Below, one piece after another: positions 34,871 through 47,868 of a stretch of 64,000 bases of DNA. Within the stretch, counting starts at the first letter, position 1. Every line of letters begins with the position of its first letter. Made by a program: the position numbers and the translations under genes. A model generated the notes under the pieces. It searched no databases and had not been told where the DNA came from. It saw only the letters and a program-made list of their open reading frames with translations. Where the stretch lies: NCBI GenBank assembly GCA_964036275.1, contig CAXIWQ010000066.1, positions 1-64,000 of the forward strand. Direction: 5' to 3'. The DNA is from Litoditis marina (lineage: Eukaryota > Nematoda > Chromadorea > Rhabditida > Rhabditidae).

Positions 34871-37860
34871 GTATTAGGTTTTTGTAGCTGGGAGCAACAA
34901 ACTTGATAGCCGTATGAACTTTTCTCTGTAGCTGCAAGCCAACAAGTCGATAACCGCGATAATTTGTATTTTGTGGCTGTGCGCCACAGAATAGATTGTC
35001 GTATTAGGTTTTTGTAGCTGGGAGCAACAGATTTGATAGCCGTATGAACTGTTCTCTGTAGCTGCAAGGCAAAGAGTCGATAACCGCGTCAATTCGTATT
35101 TTGTGGCTGTGCGCCACAGAATAGATAGTCGTATTAGGTTTTTGTAGCTGGGAGCAACATACTTGGTAGCCGTATAACCTTTTTCCTGTAGCTGCACGGC
35201 AAAGAGTCAATAACCGCGTTAATTTGTCTTTTGTGGCTGTGCGCCACAGAATAGATTGTCGTATTAGGTTTTTGTAGCTGGGAGCAACAGATTTGATAGC
35301 CGTATGAAATATTCTCTGTAACTGCGAGGCAAAGAGTCAATAACCGCGTTAATTCGTCTTTTGTGGCTGTGCGCCACAGAATATATAGTCGTATTAGGTT
35401 TTTGTAGCTGGGAGCAACAGACTTGATAGCCGTATGAACTGTTCTCTGTAGCTGCAAGGCAAAGAGGTAATAACCGCGTTAATTTGTCTTTTGTGGCTGT
35501 GCGCCACAGAATATAAAGTCGTATTAGGTTTTTGTAGCTGGGAGCAACAGATTTGATAGCCGTATGAAATGTTCTCTGTAACTGCAAGGCAAAGAGTCAA
35601 TAACCGCGTTAATTTGTATTTTGTGGCTGTGCGCCACAGAATATAAAGTCGTATTATGTTTTTGTAGTTGGAAGCAACAGACTTGATAGCCGTATGATTT
35701 TTTTTTTGTAGCTGCAAGTCAAAATGTCAATAACCGCGTTAATTCGTCTTTGTGGCTGTGCGCCTCAGAATAGATTGTCGTATTAGGTTTTTGTAGCTGG
35801 GAGCAACAGATTTGATAGCCGTATGAAATGTTCTCTGTAACTGCGAGGCAAAGAGTCAATAACCGCGTTAATTCGTCTTTTGTGGCTGTGCGCCACAGAA
35901 TATATAGTCGTATTAGGTTTTTGTAGCTGGGAGCAACAAACTTGATAGCCGTATGAACCTTTCTCTGTAGCTGCAAGCCAACAAGTCGATAACCGCGATA
36001 ATTTGTATTTTGTGGCTGTGCGCCACAGAATAGATTGTCGTATTAGGTTTTTGTAGCTGGGAGCAACAGATTTGATAGCCGTATGAACTGTTCTCTGTAG
36101 CTGCAAGGCAAAGAGTCGATAACCGCGTCAATTCGTATTTTGTGGCTGTGCGCCACAGAATAGATAGTCGTATTAGGTTTTTGTAGCTGGGAGCAACATA
36201 CTTGGTAGCCGTATAACCTTTTTCCTGTAGCTGCACGGCAAAGAGTCAATAACCGCGTTAATTTGTCTTTTGTGGCTGTGCGCCACAGAATAGATTGTCG
36301 TATTAGGTTTTTGTAGCTGGGAGCAACAGATTTGATAGCCGTATGAAATATTCTCTGTAACTGCGAGGCAAAGAGTCAATAACCGCGTTAATTCGTCTTT
36401 TGTGGCTGTGCGCCACAGAATATATAGTCGTATTAGGTTTTTGTAGCTGGGAGCAACAGACTTGATAGCCGTATGAACTGTTCTCTGTAGCTGCAAGGCA
36501 AAGAGTCGATAACCGCGATAATTCGTATTTTGTGGCTGTGCGCCACAGAATAGATAGTCGTATTAGGTTTTTTTAGCTGGGAGCAACATACTTGATAGCC
36601 GTATAACCTTTTTCCTGTAGCTGCACGGCAAAGAGTCAATAACCGCGTTAATTTGTCTTTTGTAACTGTGCGCCACAGAATATAGAGTCGTATTAGGTTT
36701 TCGTAGCTGGGAGCAACAGACTTGATAGCCGTATGAATTTTTTTCTGTAGCTGCAAGGCACAGAGGTAATAACCGCGGTAATTTGTCTTTTGTGGCTGTG
36801 CGCCACAGAATAGATTGTCGTATCAGGTTTTTGTAGCTGGGAGCAACAGACTTGATAGCCGTATGAACTTTTCTATGTAGCTGCAAGCCAACAAGTCGAT
36901 AACCGCGATAATTCGTATTTTGTGGCTGTGCGCCACAGAATAGATAGTCGTATTAGGTTTTTGTAGCTGGGAGCAACATATTTGATAGCCGTATAACCTT
37001 TTTCCTGTAGCTGCACGGCAAAGAGTCAATAACCGCGTTAATTTGTCTTTTGTGGCTGTGCGCCACAGAATATAAAGTCGTATTAGGTTTTTGTAGCTGG
37101 GAGCAACAGACTTGATAGCCGTATGAACTTTTTTCTGTAGCTGCAAGGCAAAGAGGTAATAACCGCGTTAATTTGTCTTTTGTGGCTGTGCGCCACAGAA
37201 TAGATTGTCGTATCAGGTTTTTGTAGCTGGGAGCAACAGACTTGATAGCCGTATGAACTTTTTTCTGTAGCTGCAAGGCAAAGAGGTAATAACCGCGTTA
37301 ATTTGTCTTTTGTGGATGTGCGCCACAGAATAGATTGTCGTATCAGGTTTTTGTAGCTGGGAGCAACAGACTTGATAGCCGTATGAACTTTTTTCTGTAG
37401 CTGCAAGGCAAAGAGGTAATAACCGCGTTAATTTGTCTTTTGTGGCTGTGCGCCATAGGATATAAAGTCGTATTAGGTTTTTGTAGCCATGAGCAACAGA
37501 CTTGATAGCCGTATAAACTTTTTTTTGTAGCTGCAAGGCAAAAAGTCGATAACCGCGTTATATCGTATTTTGTGGCTGTGTGCTACAGAATAGATAGTTG
37601 TATTGGGTTTTTCTAGCTGGGAGCAACATACTTGATAGCCATATAAACTTTTTTCTGTAGCTGCACGGCAAAGAGTCAATAACCGCGTTAATTTGTCTTT
37701 TGTGGCTGTGCGCCACAGAATATAAAGTCGTATTAGGTTTTTGTAGCTGGGAGCAACAGACTTGATAGCCGTATAAACTTTTTTTCTGTAGCTGCAAGGC
37801 AAAGAGATAATAACCGCGTTAAATAGTCTTTTGTGGCTGTGCGCCACAGAATATAAAGTC
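34871..37860 (+). repeat. 23-mer HOR unit, copy 1 (2990 bp)
   Basis: Exactly 23 x 130 bp. Class order, read on the second copy, is b d c e a k f e b d c e d c a b c a a a g c a. Rare tags include GGCACAGAGG followed by ACCGCGGT (36772-36779), TGTAACTGTGCG, TGTGGATGTGCG, GTGCTACAG in the g monomer and CGTTAAATAGTC at the end. The second half (from ~35700) is also related to ~16370-18200 and ~27920-29700 in block P, which carry the same GGCACAGAGG and TGTAAC tags. Confidence 0.85.
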
Positions 37861-40849
37861 GTATTAGGTTTTTGTAGCTGGGAGCAACAAACTTGATAGC
37901 CGTATGAACTTTTCTCTGTAGCTGCAAGCCAACAAGTCGATAACCGCGATAATTTGTATTTTGTGGCTGTGCGCCACAGAATAGATTGTCGTATTAGGTT
38001 TTTGTAGCTGGAGCAACAGATTTGATAGCCGTATGAACTGTTCTCTGTAGCTGCAAGGCAAAGAGTCGATAACCGCGTCAATTCGTATTTTGTGGCTGTG
38101 CGCCACAGAATAGATAGTCGTATTAGGTTTTTGTAGCTGGGAGCAACATACTTGGTAGCCGTATAACCTTTTTCCTGTAGCTGCACGGCAAAGAGTCAAT
38201 AACCGCGTTAATTTGTCTTTTGTGGCTGTGCGCCACAGAATAGATTGTCGTATTAGGTTTTTGTAGCTGGGAGCAACAGATTTGATAGCCGTATGAAATA
38301 TTCTCTGTAACTGCGAGGCAAAGAGTCAATAACCGCGTTAATTCGTCTTTTGTGGCTGTGCGCCACAGAATATATAGTCGTATTAGGTTTTTGTAGCTGG
38401 GAGCAACAGACTTGATAGCCGTATGAACTGTTCTCTGTAGCTGCAAGGCAAAGAGGTAATAACCGCGTTAATTTGTCTTTTGTGGCTGTGCGCCACAGAA
38501 TATAAAGTCGTATTAGGTTTTTGTAGCTGGGAGCAACAGATTTGATAGCCGTATGAAATGTTCTCTGTAACTGCAAGGCAAAGAGTCAATAACCGCGTTA
38601 ATTTGTATTTTGTGGCTGTGCGCCACAGAATATAAAGTCGTATTATGTTTTTGTAGTTGGAAGCAACAGACTTGATAGCCGTATGATTTTTTTTTTGTAG
38701 CTGCAAGTCAAAATGTCAATAACCGCGTTAATTCGTCTTTGTGGCTGTGCGCCTCAGAATAGATTGTCGTATTAGGTTTTTGTAGCTGGGAGCAACAGAT
38801 TTGATAGCCGTATGAAATGTTCTCTGTAACTGCGAGGCAAAGAGTCAATAACCGCGTTAATTCGTCTTTTGTGGCTGTGCGCCACAGAATATATAGTCGT
38901 ATTAGGTTTTTGTAGCTGGGAGCAACAAACTTGATAGCCGTATGAACCTTTCTCTGTAGCTGCAAGCCAACAAGTCGATAACCGCGATAATTTGTATTTT
39001 GTGGCTGTGCGCCACAGAATAGATTGTCGTATTAGGTTTTTGTAGCTGGGAGCAACAGATTTGATAGCCGTATGAACTGTTCTCTGTAGCTGCAAGGCAA
39101 AGAGTCGATAACCGCGTCAATTCGTATTTTGTGGCTGTGCGCCACAGAATAGATAGTCGTATTAGGTTTTTGTAGCTGGGAGCAACATACTTGGTAGCCG
39201 TATAACCTTTTTCCTGTAGCTGCACGGCAAAGAGTCAATAACCGCGTTAATTTGTCTTTTGTGGCTGTGCGCCACAGAATAGATTGTCGTATTAGGTTTT
39301 TGTAGCTGGGAGCAACAGATTTGATAGCCGTATGAAATATTCTCTGTAACTGCGAGGCAAAGAGTCAATAACCGCGTTAATTCGTCTTTTGTGGCTGTGC
39401 GCCACAGAATATATAGTCGTATTAGGTTTTTGTAGCTGGGAGCAACAGACTTGATAGCCGTATGAACTGTTCTCTGTAGCTGCAAGGCAAAGAGTCGATA
39501 ACCGCGATAATTCGTATTTTGTGGCTGTGCGCCACAGAATAGATAGTCGTATTAGGTTTTTTTAGCTGGGAGCAACATACTTGATAGCCGTATAACCTTT
39601 TTCCTGTAGCTGCACGGCAAAGAGTCAATGACCGCGTTAATTTGTCTTTTGTAACTGTGCGCCACAGAATATAGAGTCGTATTAGGTTTTCGTAGCTGGG
39701 AGCAACAGACTTGATAGCCGTATGAATTTTTTTCTGTAGCTGCAAGGCACAGAGGTAATAACCGCGGTAATTTGTCTTTTGTGGCTGTGCGCCACAGAAT
39801 AGATTGTCGTATCAGGTTTTTGTAGCTGGGAGCAACAGACTTGATAGCCGTATGAACTTTTCTATGTAGCTGCAAGCCAACAAGTCGATAACCGCGATAA
39901 TTCGTATTTTGTGGCTGTGCGCCACAGAATAGATAGTCGTATTAGGTTTTTGTAGCTGGGAGCAACATATTTGATAGCCGTATAACCTTTTTCCTGTAGC
40001 TGCACGGCAAAGAGTCAATAACCGCGTTAATTTGTCTTTTGTGGCTGTGCGCCACAGAATATAAAGTCGTATTAGGTTTTTGTAGCTGGGAGCAACAGAC
40101 TTGATAGCCGTATGAACTTTTTTCTGTAGCTGCAAGGCAAAGAGGTAATAACCGCGTTAATTTGTCTTTTGTGGCTGTGCGCCACAGAATAGATTGTCGT
40201 ATCAGGTTTTTGTAGCTGGGAGCAACAGACTTGATAGCCGTATGAACTTTTTTCTGTAGCTGCAAGGCAAAGAGGTAATAACCGCGTTAATTTGTCTTTT
40301 GTGGATGTGCGCCACAGAATAGATTGTCGTATCAGGTTTTTGTAGCTGGGAGCAACAGACTTGATAGCCGTATGAACTTTTTTCTGTAGCTGCAAGGCAA
40401 AGAGGTAATAACCGCGTTAATTTGTCTTTTGTGGCTGTGCGCCATAGGATATAAAGTCGTATTAGGTTTTTGTAGCCATGAGCAACAGACTTGATAGCCG
40501 TATAAACTTTTTTTTGTAGCTGCAAGGCAAAAAGTCGATAACCGCGTTATATCGTATTTTGTGGCTGTGTGCTACAGAATAGATAGTTGTATTGGGTTTT
40601 TCTAGCTGGGAGCAACATACTTGATAGCCATATAAACTTTTTTCTGTAGCTGCACGGCAAAGAGTCAATAACCGCGTTAATTTGTCTTTTGTGGCTGTGC
40701 GCCACAGAATATAAAGTCGTATTAGGTTTTTGTAGCTGGGAGCAACAGACTTGATAGCCGTATAAACTTTTTTTCTGTAGCTGCAAGGCAAAGAGATAAT
40801 AACCGCGTTAAATAGTCTTTTGTGGCTGTGCGCCACAGAATATAAAGTC
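37861..40849 (+). repeat. 23-mer HOR unit, copy 2 (2989 bp)
   Basis: Tandem copy of 34871-37860 with the same class order and all rare tags. It is one base shorter because of AGCTGGAGC near 38009. Adjacent, nearly identical 23-mers imply a recent tandem duplication. Confidence 0.87.
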
Positions 40850-43320
40850 GTATTAGGTTTTTGTAGCTGGGAGCAACAGATTTGATAGCCGTATGAAATG
40901 TTCTCTGTAACTGCGAGGCAAAGAGTCAATAACCGCGTTAATTCGTCTTTTGTGGCTGTGCGCCACAGAATATATAGTCGTATTAGGGTTTTGTAGCTGG
41001 GAGCAACAGACTTGATAGCCGTATGAACTTTTCTCTGTAGCTGCAAGCCAACAAGTCGATAACCGCGATAATTTGTATTTTGTGGCTGTGCGCCACAGAA
41101 TAGATTGTCGTATTAGGTTTTTGTAGCTGGGAGCAACAGATTTGATAGCCGTATGAACTGTTCTCTGTAGCTGCAAGGCAAAGAGTCGATAACCGCGTCA
41201 ATTCGTATTTTGTGGCTGTGCGCCACAGAATAGATAGTCGTATTAGGTTTTTGTAGCTGGGAGCAACATACTTGGTAGCCGTATAACCTTTTTCCTGTAG
41301 CTGCACGGCAAAGAGTCAATAACCGCGTTAATTCGTCTTTTGTGGCTGTGCGCCACAGAATATGAAGTCGTATTAGGTTTTTGTAGCTGGGAGCAACAGA
41401 CTTGATGGCCGTATGAACTTTTTTCTGTAGCTGCAAGGCAAAGAAGTAATAACCGCGTTAATTTGTCTTTTGTGGCTGTGCGCCACAGAATATATTGTCG
41501 TATCAGGTTTTTGTAGCTGGGAGCAACAGACTTGATAGCCGTATGAACTTTTCTCTGTAGCTGCAAGCCAACAAGTCGATAACCGCGATATTTCGTGTTT
41601 TGTGGCTGTGCGCCACAGAATAGATTGTCGTATTAAGTTTTTGTAGCTGGGAGCGACAGATTTGATAGCCGTATGAACTGTTCTCTGTAGCTGCAAGGCA
41701 AAGAGTCGATAACCGCGTTAATTCGTATTTTGTGGCTGTGCGCCACAGAATAGATAGTCGTATCAGGTTTTTGTAGCTGGGAGCAACATACTTGATAGCC
41801 GTATAACCTTTTTCCTGTAGCTGCACGGCAAAGAGTCAATAACCGCGTTAATTTGTCTTTTGTGGCTGTGCGCCACAGAATATAAAGTCGTATTAGGTTT
41901 TTGTAGCTGGGAGCAACAGACTTGATAGCCGTATGAACTTTTTTCTGTAGCTGCAAGGCAAAGAGGTAATAACCGCGTTAATTTGTCTTTTGTGGCTGTG
42001 CGCCACAGAATAGATTGTCGTATTAGGTTTTTGTAGCTGGGAGCGACAGATTTGATAGCCGTATGAACTGTTCTCTGTAGCTGCAAGGCAAAGAGTCGAT
42101 AACCGCGTTAATTTGTCTTTTGTGGCTGTGCGCCACAGAATAGATAGTCGTATCAGGTTTTTGTAGCTGGGAGCAACATACTTGATAGCCGTATAACCTT
42201 TTTCCTGTAGCTGCACGGCAAAGAGTCAATAACCGCGTTAATTTGTCTTTTGTGGCTGTGCGCCACAGAATATAAAGTCGTATTAGGTTTTTGTAGCTGG
42301 GAGCAACATACTTGATAGCCGTATAACCTTTTTCCTGTAGCTGCAAGGCAAAGAGGTAATAACCGCGTTAATTTGTCTTTTGTGGCTGTGCGCCACAGGA
42401 TATAAAGTCGTATTAGGTTTTTGTAGCCATGAGCAACAGACTTGATAGCCGTATAAACTTTTTTCTGTAGCTGCAAGGCAAAGAGTCGATAACCGCGTTA
42501 TATCGTATTTTGTGGCTGTGTGCCACAGAATAGATAGTTGTATTGGGTTTTTCTAGCTGGGAGCAACATACTTGATAGCCATATAAACTTTTTTCTGTAG
42601 CTGCACGGCAAAGAGTCAATAACCGCGTTAATTTGTCTTTTGTGGCTGTGCGCCACAGAATATAAAGTCGTATTAGGTTTTTGTAGCTGGGAGCAACAGA
42701 CTTGATAGCCGTATAAACTTTTTTTTCTGTAGCTGCAAGGCAAAGAGGTAATAACCGCGTTAATTTGTCTTTGTGGCTGTGCGCCACAGAATATAAAGTC
42801 GTATTAGGTTTTTGTAGCTGGGAGCAACAGATTTGATAGCCGTATGGAAATGTTCTCTGTAACTGCAAGGCAAAGAGTCAATAACCGCGTTAATTTGTAT
42901 TTTGTGGCTGTGCGCCACAGAATATAAAGTCGTATTATGTTTTTGTAGTTGGAAGCAACAGACTTGATAGCCGTATGATTTTTTTTTGTAGCTGCAAGTC
43001 AAAATGTCAATAACCGCGTTAATTCGTATTTGTGGCTGTGCGCCACAGAATATATTGTCGTATTAGGTTTTTGTAGCTGGGAGCAACAGATTTGATAGCC
43101 GTATGAAATGTTCTCTGTAACTGCGAGGCAAAGAGTCAATAACCGCGTTAATTCGTCTTTTGTGGCTGTGCGCCACAGAATATATAGTCGTATTAGGTTT
43201 TTGTAGCTGGGAGCAACAGACTTGATAGCCGTATGAACTTTTCTCTGTAGCTGCAAGCCAACAAGTCGATAACCGCGATAATTTGTATTTTGTGGCTGTG
43301 CGCCACAGAATAGATTGTCG

Positions 43321-43450
43321 TATTAGGTTTTGTAGCTGGGAGCAACAAACTTGATAGCCGTATGAACCTTTCTCTGTAGCTGCAAGCCAACAAGTCGATA
43401 ACCGCGATAATTTGTATTTTGTGGCTGTGCGCCACAGAATAGATAGTCGT
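43321..43450 (+). repeat. Conversion-like patch inside the 7019-bp repeat
   Basis: Where the right copy (~50340-50460) has a d monomer with CAGATTTG and CGTCAATTCG, this copy has a b monomer with CAAACTTG, GTATGAACC and CGATAATTTG, then the shared GATAGTCGTATCAGG. The inserted variant matches monomers such as 38930-39000. It also has a one-base deletion (GGTTTTGTAGC). The flanking monomers align without interruption. Confidence 0.7.
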
Positions 43451-44878
43451 ATCAGGTTTTTGTAGCTGGGAGCAACATACTTGATAGCCGTATGAACTTT
43501 TTCCTGTAGCTGCACGGCAAAGAGTCAATAACCGCGTTAATTTGTCTTTTGTGGCTGTGCGCCACAGAATATAAAGTCGTATTAGGTTTTTGTAGCTGGG
43601 AGCAACAGACTTGATGGCCGTATGAACTTTTTTCTGTAGCTGCAAGGCAAAGAAGTAATAACCGCGTTAATTTGTCTTTTGTGGCTGTGCGCCACAGAAT
43701 AGATTGTCGTATCAGGTTTTTGTAGCTGGGAGCAACATACTTGATAGCCGTATGAACTTTTCTCTGTAGCTGCAAGCCAACAAGTCGATAACCGCGATAT
43801 TTCGTGTTTTGTGGCTGTGCGCCACAGAATAGATTGTCGTATTAGGTTTTTGTAGCTGGGAGCAACAGACTTGATAGCCGTATGAACTGTTCTCTGTAGC
43901 TGCAAGCCAACAAGTCGATAACCGCGATAATTCGTATTTTGTGGCTGTGCGCCACAGAATAGATAGTCGTATTAGGTTTTTGTAGCTGGGAGCAACATAT
44001 TTGATAGCCGTATAACCTTTTTCCTGTAGCTGCACGGCAAAGAGTCAATAACCGCGTTAATTTGTCTTTTGTGGCTGTGCGCCACAGAATATAAAGTCGT
44101 ATTAGGTTTTTGTAGCTGGGAGCAACAGACTTGATAGCCGTATGAACTTTTTTCTGTAGCTGCAAGGCAAAGAGGTAATAACCGCGTTAATTTGTCTTTT
44201 GTGGCTGTGCGCCACAGAATAGATTGTCGTATCAGGTTTTTGTAGCTGGGAGCAACAGACTTGATAGCCGTATGAACTTTTTTCTGTAGCTGCAAGGCAA
44301 AGAGGTAATAACCGCGTTAATTTGTCTTTTGTGGCTGTGCGCCACAGGATATAAAGTCGTATTAGGTTTTTGTAGCCATGAGCAACAGACTTGATAGCCG
44401 TATAAACTTTTTCTGTAGCTGCAAGGCAAAGAGGTAATAACCGCGTTAATTTGTCTTTTGTGGCTGTGCGCCATAGGATATAAAGTCGTATTAGGTTTTT
44501 GTAGCCATGAGCAACAGACTTGATAGCCGTATAAACTTTTTTTTGTAGCTGCAAGGCAAAAAGTCGATAACCGCGTTATATCGTATTTTGTGGCTGTGTG
44601 CTACAGAATAGATAGTTGTATTGGGTTTTTCTAGCTGGGAGCAACATACTTGATAGCCATATAAACTTTTTTCTGTAGCTGCACGGCAAAGAGTCAATAA
44701 CCGCGTTAATTTGTCTTTTGTGGCTGTGCGCCACAGAATATAAAGTCGTATTAGGTTTTTGTAGCTGGGAGCAACAGACTTGATAGCCGTATAAACTTTT
44801 TTTCTGTAGCTGCAAGGCAAAGAGATAATAACCGCGTTAAATAGTCTTTTGTGGCTGTGCGCCACAGAATATAAAGTC

Positions 44879-47868
44879 GTATTAGGTTTTTGTAGCTGGG
44901 AGCAACAAACTTGATAGCCGTATGAACTTTTCTCTGTAGCTGCAAGCCAACAAGTCGATAACCGCGATAATTTGTATTTTGTGGCTGTGCGCCACAGAAT
45001 AGATTGTCGTATTAGGTTTTTGTAGCTGGGAGCAACAGATTTGATAGCCGTATGAACTGTTCTCTGTAGCTGCAAGGCAAAGAGTCGATAACCGCGTCAA
45101 TTCGTATTTTGTGGCTGTGCGCCACAGAATAGATAGTCGTATTAGGTTTTTGTAGCTGGGAGCAACATACTTGGTAGCCGTATAACCTTTTTCCTGTAGC
45201 TGCACGGCAAAGAGTCAATAACCGCGTTAATTTGTCTTTTGTGGCTGTGCGCCACAGAATAGATTGTCGTATTAGGTTTTTGTAGCTGGGAGCAACAGAT
45301 TTGATAGCCGTATGAAATATTCTCTGTAACTGCGAGGCAAAGAGTCAATAACCGCGTTAATTCGTCTTTTGTGGCTGTGCGCCACAGAATATATAGTCGT
45401 ATTAGGTTTTTGTAGCTGGGAGCAACAGACTTGATAGCCGTATGAACTGTTCTCTGTAGCTGCAAGGCAAAGAGGTAATAACCGCGTTAATTTGTCTTTT
45501 GTGGCTGTGCGCCACAGAATATAAAGTCGTATTAGGTTTTTGTAGCTGGGAGCAACAGATTTGATAGCCGTATGAAATGTTCTCTGTAACTGCAAGGCAA
45601 AGAGTCAATAACCGCGTTAATTTGTATTTTGTGGCTGTGCGCCACAGAATATAAAGTCGTATTATGTTTTTGTAGTTGGAAGCAACAGACTTGATAGCCG
45701 TATGATTTTTTTTTTTTTGTAGCTGCAAGTCAAAATGTCAATAACCGCGTTAATTCGTCTTTGTGGCTGTGCGCCTCAGAATAGATTGTCGTATTAGGTT
45801 TTTGTAGCTGGGAGCAACAGATTTGATAGCCGTATGAAATGTTCTCTGTAACTGCAAGGCAAAGAGTCAATAACCGCGTTAATTCGTCTTTTGTGGCTGT
45901 GCGCCACAGAATATATAGTCGTATTAGGTTTTTGTAGCTGGGAGCAACAAACTTGATAGCCGTATGAACCTTTCTCTGTAGCAAGCCAACAAGTCGATAA
46001 CCGCGATAATTTGTATTTTGTGGCTGTGCGCCACAGAATAGATTGTCGTATTAGGTTTTTGTAGCTGGGAGCAACAGATTTGATAGCCGTATGAACTGTT
46101 CTCTGTAGCTGCAAGGCAAAGAGTCGATAACCGCGTCAATTCGTATTTTGTGGCTGTGCGCCACAGAATAGATAGTCGTATTAGGTTTTTGTAGCTGGGA
46201 GCAACATACTTGGTAGCCGTATAACCTTTTTCCTGTAGCTGCACGGCAAAGAGTCAATAACCGCGTTAATTTGTCTTTTGTGGCTGTGCGCCACAGAATA
46301 GATTGTCGTATTAGGTTTTTGTAGCTGGGAGCAACAGATTTGATAGCCGTATGAAATATTCTCTGTAACTGCGAGGCAAAGAGTCAATAACCGCGTTAAT
46401 TCGTCTTTTGTGGCTGTGCGCCACAGAATATATAGTCGTATTAGGTTTTTGTAGCTGGGAGCAACAGACTTGATAGCCGTATGAACTGTTCTCTGTAGCT
46501 GCAAGGCAAAGAGTCGATAACCGCGATAATTCGTATTTTGTGGCTGTGCGCCACAGAATAGATAGTCGTATTAGGTTTTTTTAGCTGGGAGCAACATACT
46601 TGATAGCCGTATAACCTTTTTCCTGTAGCTGCACGGCAAAGAGTCAATAACCGCGTTAATTTGTCTTTTGTAACTGTGCGCCACAGAATATAGAGTCGTA
46701 TTAGGTTTTCGTAGCTGGGAGCAACAGACTTGATAGCCGTATGAATTTTTTTCTGTAGCTGCAAGGCACAGAGGTAATAACCGCGGTAATTTGTCTTTTG
46801 TGGCTGTGCGCCACAGAATAGATTGTCGTATCAGGTTTTTGTAGCTGGGAGCAACAGACTTGATAGCCGTATGAACTTTTCTATGTAGCTGCAAGCCAAC
46901 AAGTCGATAACCGCGATAATTCGTATTTTGTGGCTGTGCGCCACAGAATAGATAGTCGTATTAGGTTTTTGTAGCTGGGAGCAACATATTTGATAGCCGT
47001 ATAACCTTTTTCCTGTAGCTGCACGGCAAAGAGTCAATAACCGCGTTAATTTGTCTTTTGTGGCTGTGCGCCACAGAATATAAAGTCGTATTAGGTTTTT
47101 GTAGCTGGGAGCAACAGACTTGATAGCCGTATGAACTTTTTTCTGTAGCTGCAAGGCAAAGAGGTAATAACCGCGTTAATTTGTCTTTTGTGGCTGTGCG
47201 CCACAGAATAGATTGTCGTATCAGGTTTTTGTAGCTGGGAGCAACAGACTTGATAGCCGTATGAACTTTTTTCTGTAGCTGCAAGGCAAAGAGGTAATAA
47301 CCGCGTTAATTTGTCTTTTGTGGATGTGCGCCACAGAATAGATTGTCGTATCAGGTTTTTGTAGCTGGGAGCAACAGACTTGATAGCCGTATGAACTTTT
47401 TTCTGTAGCTGCAAGGCAAAGAGGTAATAACCGCGTTAATTTGTCTTTTGTGGCTGTGCGCCATAGGATATAAAGTCGTATTAGGTTTTTGTAGCCATGA
47501 GCAACAGACTTGATAGCCGTATAAACTTTTTTTTGTAGCTGCAAGGCAAAAAGTCGATAACCGCGTTATATCGTATTTTGTGGCTGTGTGCTACAGAATA
47601 GATAGTTGTATTGGGTTTTTCTAGCTGGGAGCAACATACTTGATAGCCATATAAACTTTTTTCTGTAGCTGCACGGCAAAGAGTCAATAACCGCGTTAAT
47701 TTGTCTTTTGTGGCTGTGCGCCACAGAATATAAAGTCGTATTAGGTTTTTGTAGCTGGGAGCAACAGACTTGATAGCCGTATAAACTTTTTTTCTGTAGC
47801 TGCAAGGCAAAGAGATAATAACCGCGTTAAATAGTCTTTTGTGGCTGTGCGCCACAGAATATAAAGTC
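44879..47868 (+). repeat. 23-mer HOR unit, copy 3 (2990 bp)
   Basis: Third copy of the 23-mer, lying 7018-7019 bp from copy 2 and therefore carried by the larger duplication. It shares the GGCACAGAGG/ACCGCGGT (near 46784), TGTAACTGTG, TGTGGATGTG, GTGCTACAG and CGTTAAATAGTC tags. A +3 T-run expansion and a -3 deletion cancel, so its length is unchanged. Confidence 0.87.
45706..45718 (+). other. T13 homopolymer, longest run in the window
   Basis: Thirteen consecutive T after GTATGA in the A subunit preceding a class f monomer. Homologous sites have about 7-10 T (for example ten T near 38688). It shifts the alignment to the left copy from 7019 to 7022 until a CTG-length deletion (TGTAGCAAGCC instead of TGTAGCTGCAAGCC, near 45979-45989) restores it. 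Replication slippage or a homopolymer sequencing error would both produce this. Confidence 0.8.

Larger units (their letters stand above)
37391..43870 (+). repeat. Tandem duplication with 7019-bp period, left copy
   Basis: Colinear with ~44410-50880 at an offset of 7018-7019 bp (54 monomers minus one base) across about 50 monomers. The match covers the second 23-mer, the 40900-42870 15-mer segment and part of the next. Two conversion-like patches break the match, near 42300 and 43330-43420. A one-base insertion (GTATGGAAATG near 42844) is private to this copy. Confidence 0.85.
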
